Shown here in pieces: positions 63,377 to 64,000 of a DNA stretch of 64,000 bases. Position 1 is the stretch's first letter, and each line of letters opens with the position of its first letter. The translations under genes were made by a program, and so were the position numbers. The notes beneath the pieces are model-generated. The model searched no databases, was not told the origin of the DNA, and saw only the letters and a list, made by a program, of their open reading frames with translations. Source of the DNA: Succinivibrionaceae bacterium (GTDB taxonomy: Bacteria; Pseudomonadota; Gammaproteobacteria; Enterobacterales; Succinivibrionaceae); the NCBI GenBank assembly GCA_019420905.1, contig JAHZGH010000014.1:62001-126000 (forward strand). Direction: 5' to 3'.

Positions 63377-64000
63377 GGGACAAGGTGACAGGTTTAAAAT
63401 CACCATTGATATAACTATAAAGAGCAAGTTTGGAATCTGGTATAGATTTATAAGTGCTCATGCATAAATTATTAGACAGAATATATGATATAACTTGACC
63501 TCTCTGAGCACTTGGGTAATAAACCTTTAAGTTTTTTAAATCGCACTTTATTTTACTTAAAGCAACTAATCCTAAGCCGTCTGATTTCAATAAAGACTCT
63601 CGCAAAGTCCATAAAAGCGTAAATAATTCTTGCGGATTTTTTGAATTTTTTACACACTCTAATTCTTGCTCAGAAAGAATGCGGTTCCATAAAGCTAAAG
63701 AATGATCCCTTACAAGCTCTATATCCAAACCTAACGTATAATAACTTAAGGCTACCGCTACCTGCCCCCCTGTATGACTTAAGCTAAACAAAGGCTTAGA
63801 GCTATCTGCGAATATAGGTCGATTGTGCTCCTGTAAGATAATTTTTGGCAAAGAATCACATTTAAAAAAATGATATAAGCTTTTTTGTAAAAGCAGTCTT
63901 CCTGAATAAAAAGATCTCTGCCTTTTTAAAGAATAATTTTGCCCTTGCAGCAAGATTTCTTCTGGCAAACTCGAAAATTCCGCCTTAAGGTTTTCTTGAT
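63348..64000 (-). CDS. 4'-phosphopantetheinyl transferase, partial
   Basis: Sfp/AcpT-type enzyme that adds the phosphopantetheine arm of CoA to carrier proteins. FSLSHTGGQVAVALS, then LGLDIELVR (the G-D-x-E metal motif) and LLWTLRESLLKSDGLGL (the WxxxExxxK motif), are visible. The frame stays open upstream to the window edge, and a TTG at 63968 is not a convincing start, so the N-terminus lies outside. The target carrier protein cannot be inferred; no fatty-acid or non-ribosomal synthetase gene is nearby. Confidence 0.87.
   Translation of the reverse strand, partial: QENLKAEFSSLPEEILLQGQNYSLKRQRSFYSGRLLLQKSLYHFFKCDSLPKIILQEHNRPIFADSSKPLFSLSHTGGQVAVALSYYTLGLDIELVRDHSLALWNRILSEQELECVKNSKNPQELFTLLWTLRESLLKSDGLGLVALSKIKCDLKNLKVYYPSAQRGQVISYILSNNLCMSTYKSIPDSKLALYSYINGDFKPVTLSPKYHFEVYN

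Overview
The window is a chromosomal segment of a gammaproteobacterium with AT-rich DNA. Class I adenylate cyclase, LptM, YigB, XerC, UvrD, HemXY, IlvC/IlvY, AcrR/AcrAB and the cysS/ppiB-lpxH arrangement all point to the gamma lineage. The low GC, the mix of enteric-like gene order with losses, and QueH suggest an Aeromonadales/Succinivibrionaceae-like host; that placement is an inference. No insertion sequence, prophage or CRISPR array was seen. The nearest thing to accessory DNA is an orphan primase-like gene, a squalene-synthase-like gene and one unrecognised protein.

Layout. 1-5600: the S10 ribosomal operon (rpsJ to rpsQ, minus strand) with its promoter, terminator and the start of the spc operon (rplN, cut by the edge). 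5.9-10.2 kb: queH, pyrE divergent from yicC, and an OLD-family ybjD. 10.6-16.2 kb: cysS divergent from ppiB-lpxH, with lpxH overlapping polA tail to tail. 16.4-20.2 kb: yhhQ behind a folded leader, trxA, ddl and rho. 20.2-31.9 kb: cyaA, lptM, lysA, dapF, xerC, yigB, uvrD on the minus strand and hemX-hemY divergent from cyaA; this is the E. coli cyaA/hem neighbourhood with lysA inserted and hemC-hemD missing. 32.2-36.6 kb: ilvE-ilvD-ilvA with a strong terminator-like hairpin between ilvE and ilvD. 36.8-39.5 kb: a YihG-like acyltransferase facing dsbA, which is translationally coupled to a squalene-synthase-like gene. 39.6-45.7 kb: yciA, acrR, an AcrR-type operator and acrA-acrB. 45.8-49.2 kb: an unrecognised protein with an internal duplication, a flavodoxin, and an Na+-coupled transporter with an attenuator-like leader. 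50.0-50.2 kb: tRNA-Arg(CCG) and tRNA-Leu(CAG) with a good promoter. 50.3-57.7 kb: tcdA, an orphan TOPRIM/primase-like protein, rep, and ilvC divergent from ilvY with a LysR operator. 57.9-64 kb: pgi, dnaE, and a 4'-phosphopantetheinyl transferase running off the edge.

The genes are mostly core housekeeping: translation, replication and repair (polA, dnaE, uvrD, rep, xerC), branched-chain amino acid synthesis at two loci, diaminopimelate/lysine synthesis, queuosine salvage (queH, yhhQ) and multidrug efflux. The less ordinary content is in control regions: short upstream ORFs touching the ddl and rep starts, a rhoL-like leader with an attenuator-like hairpin, a structured yhhQ leader, an attenuator abutting the transporter start codon, and three convergent gene pairs that overlap at their 3' ends.
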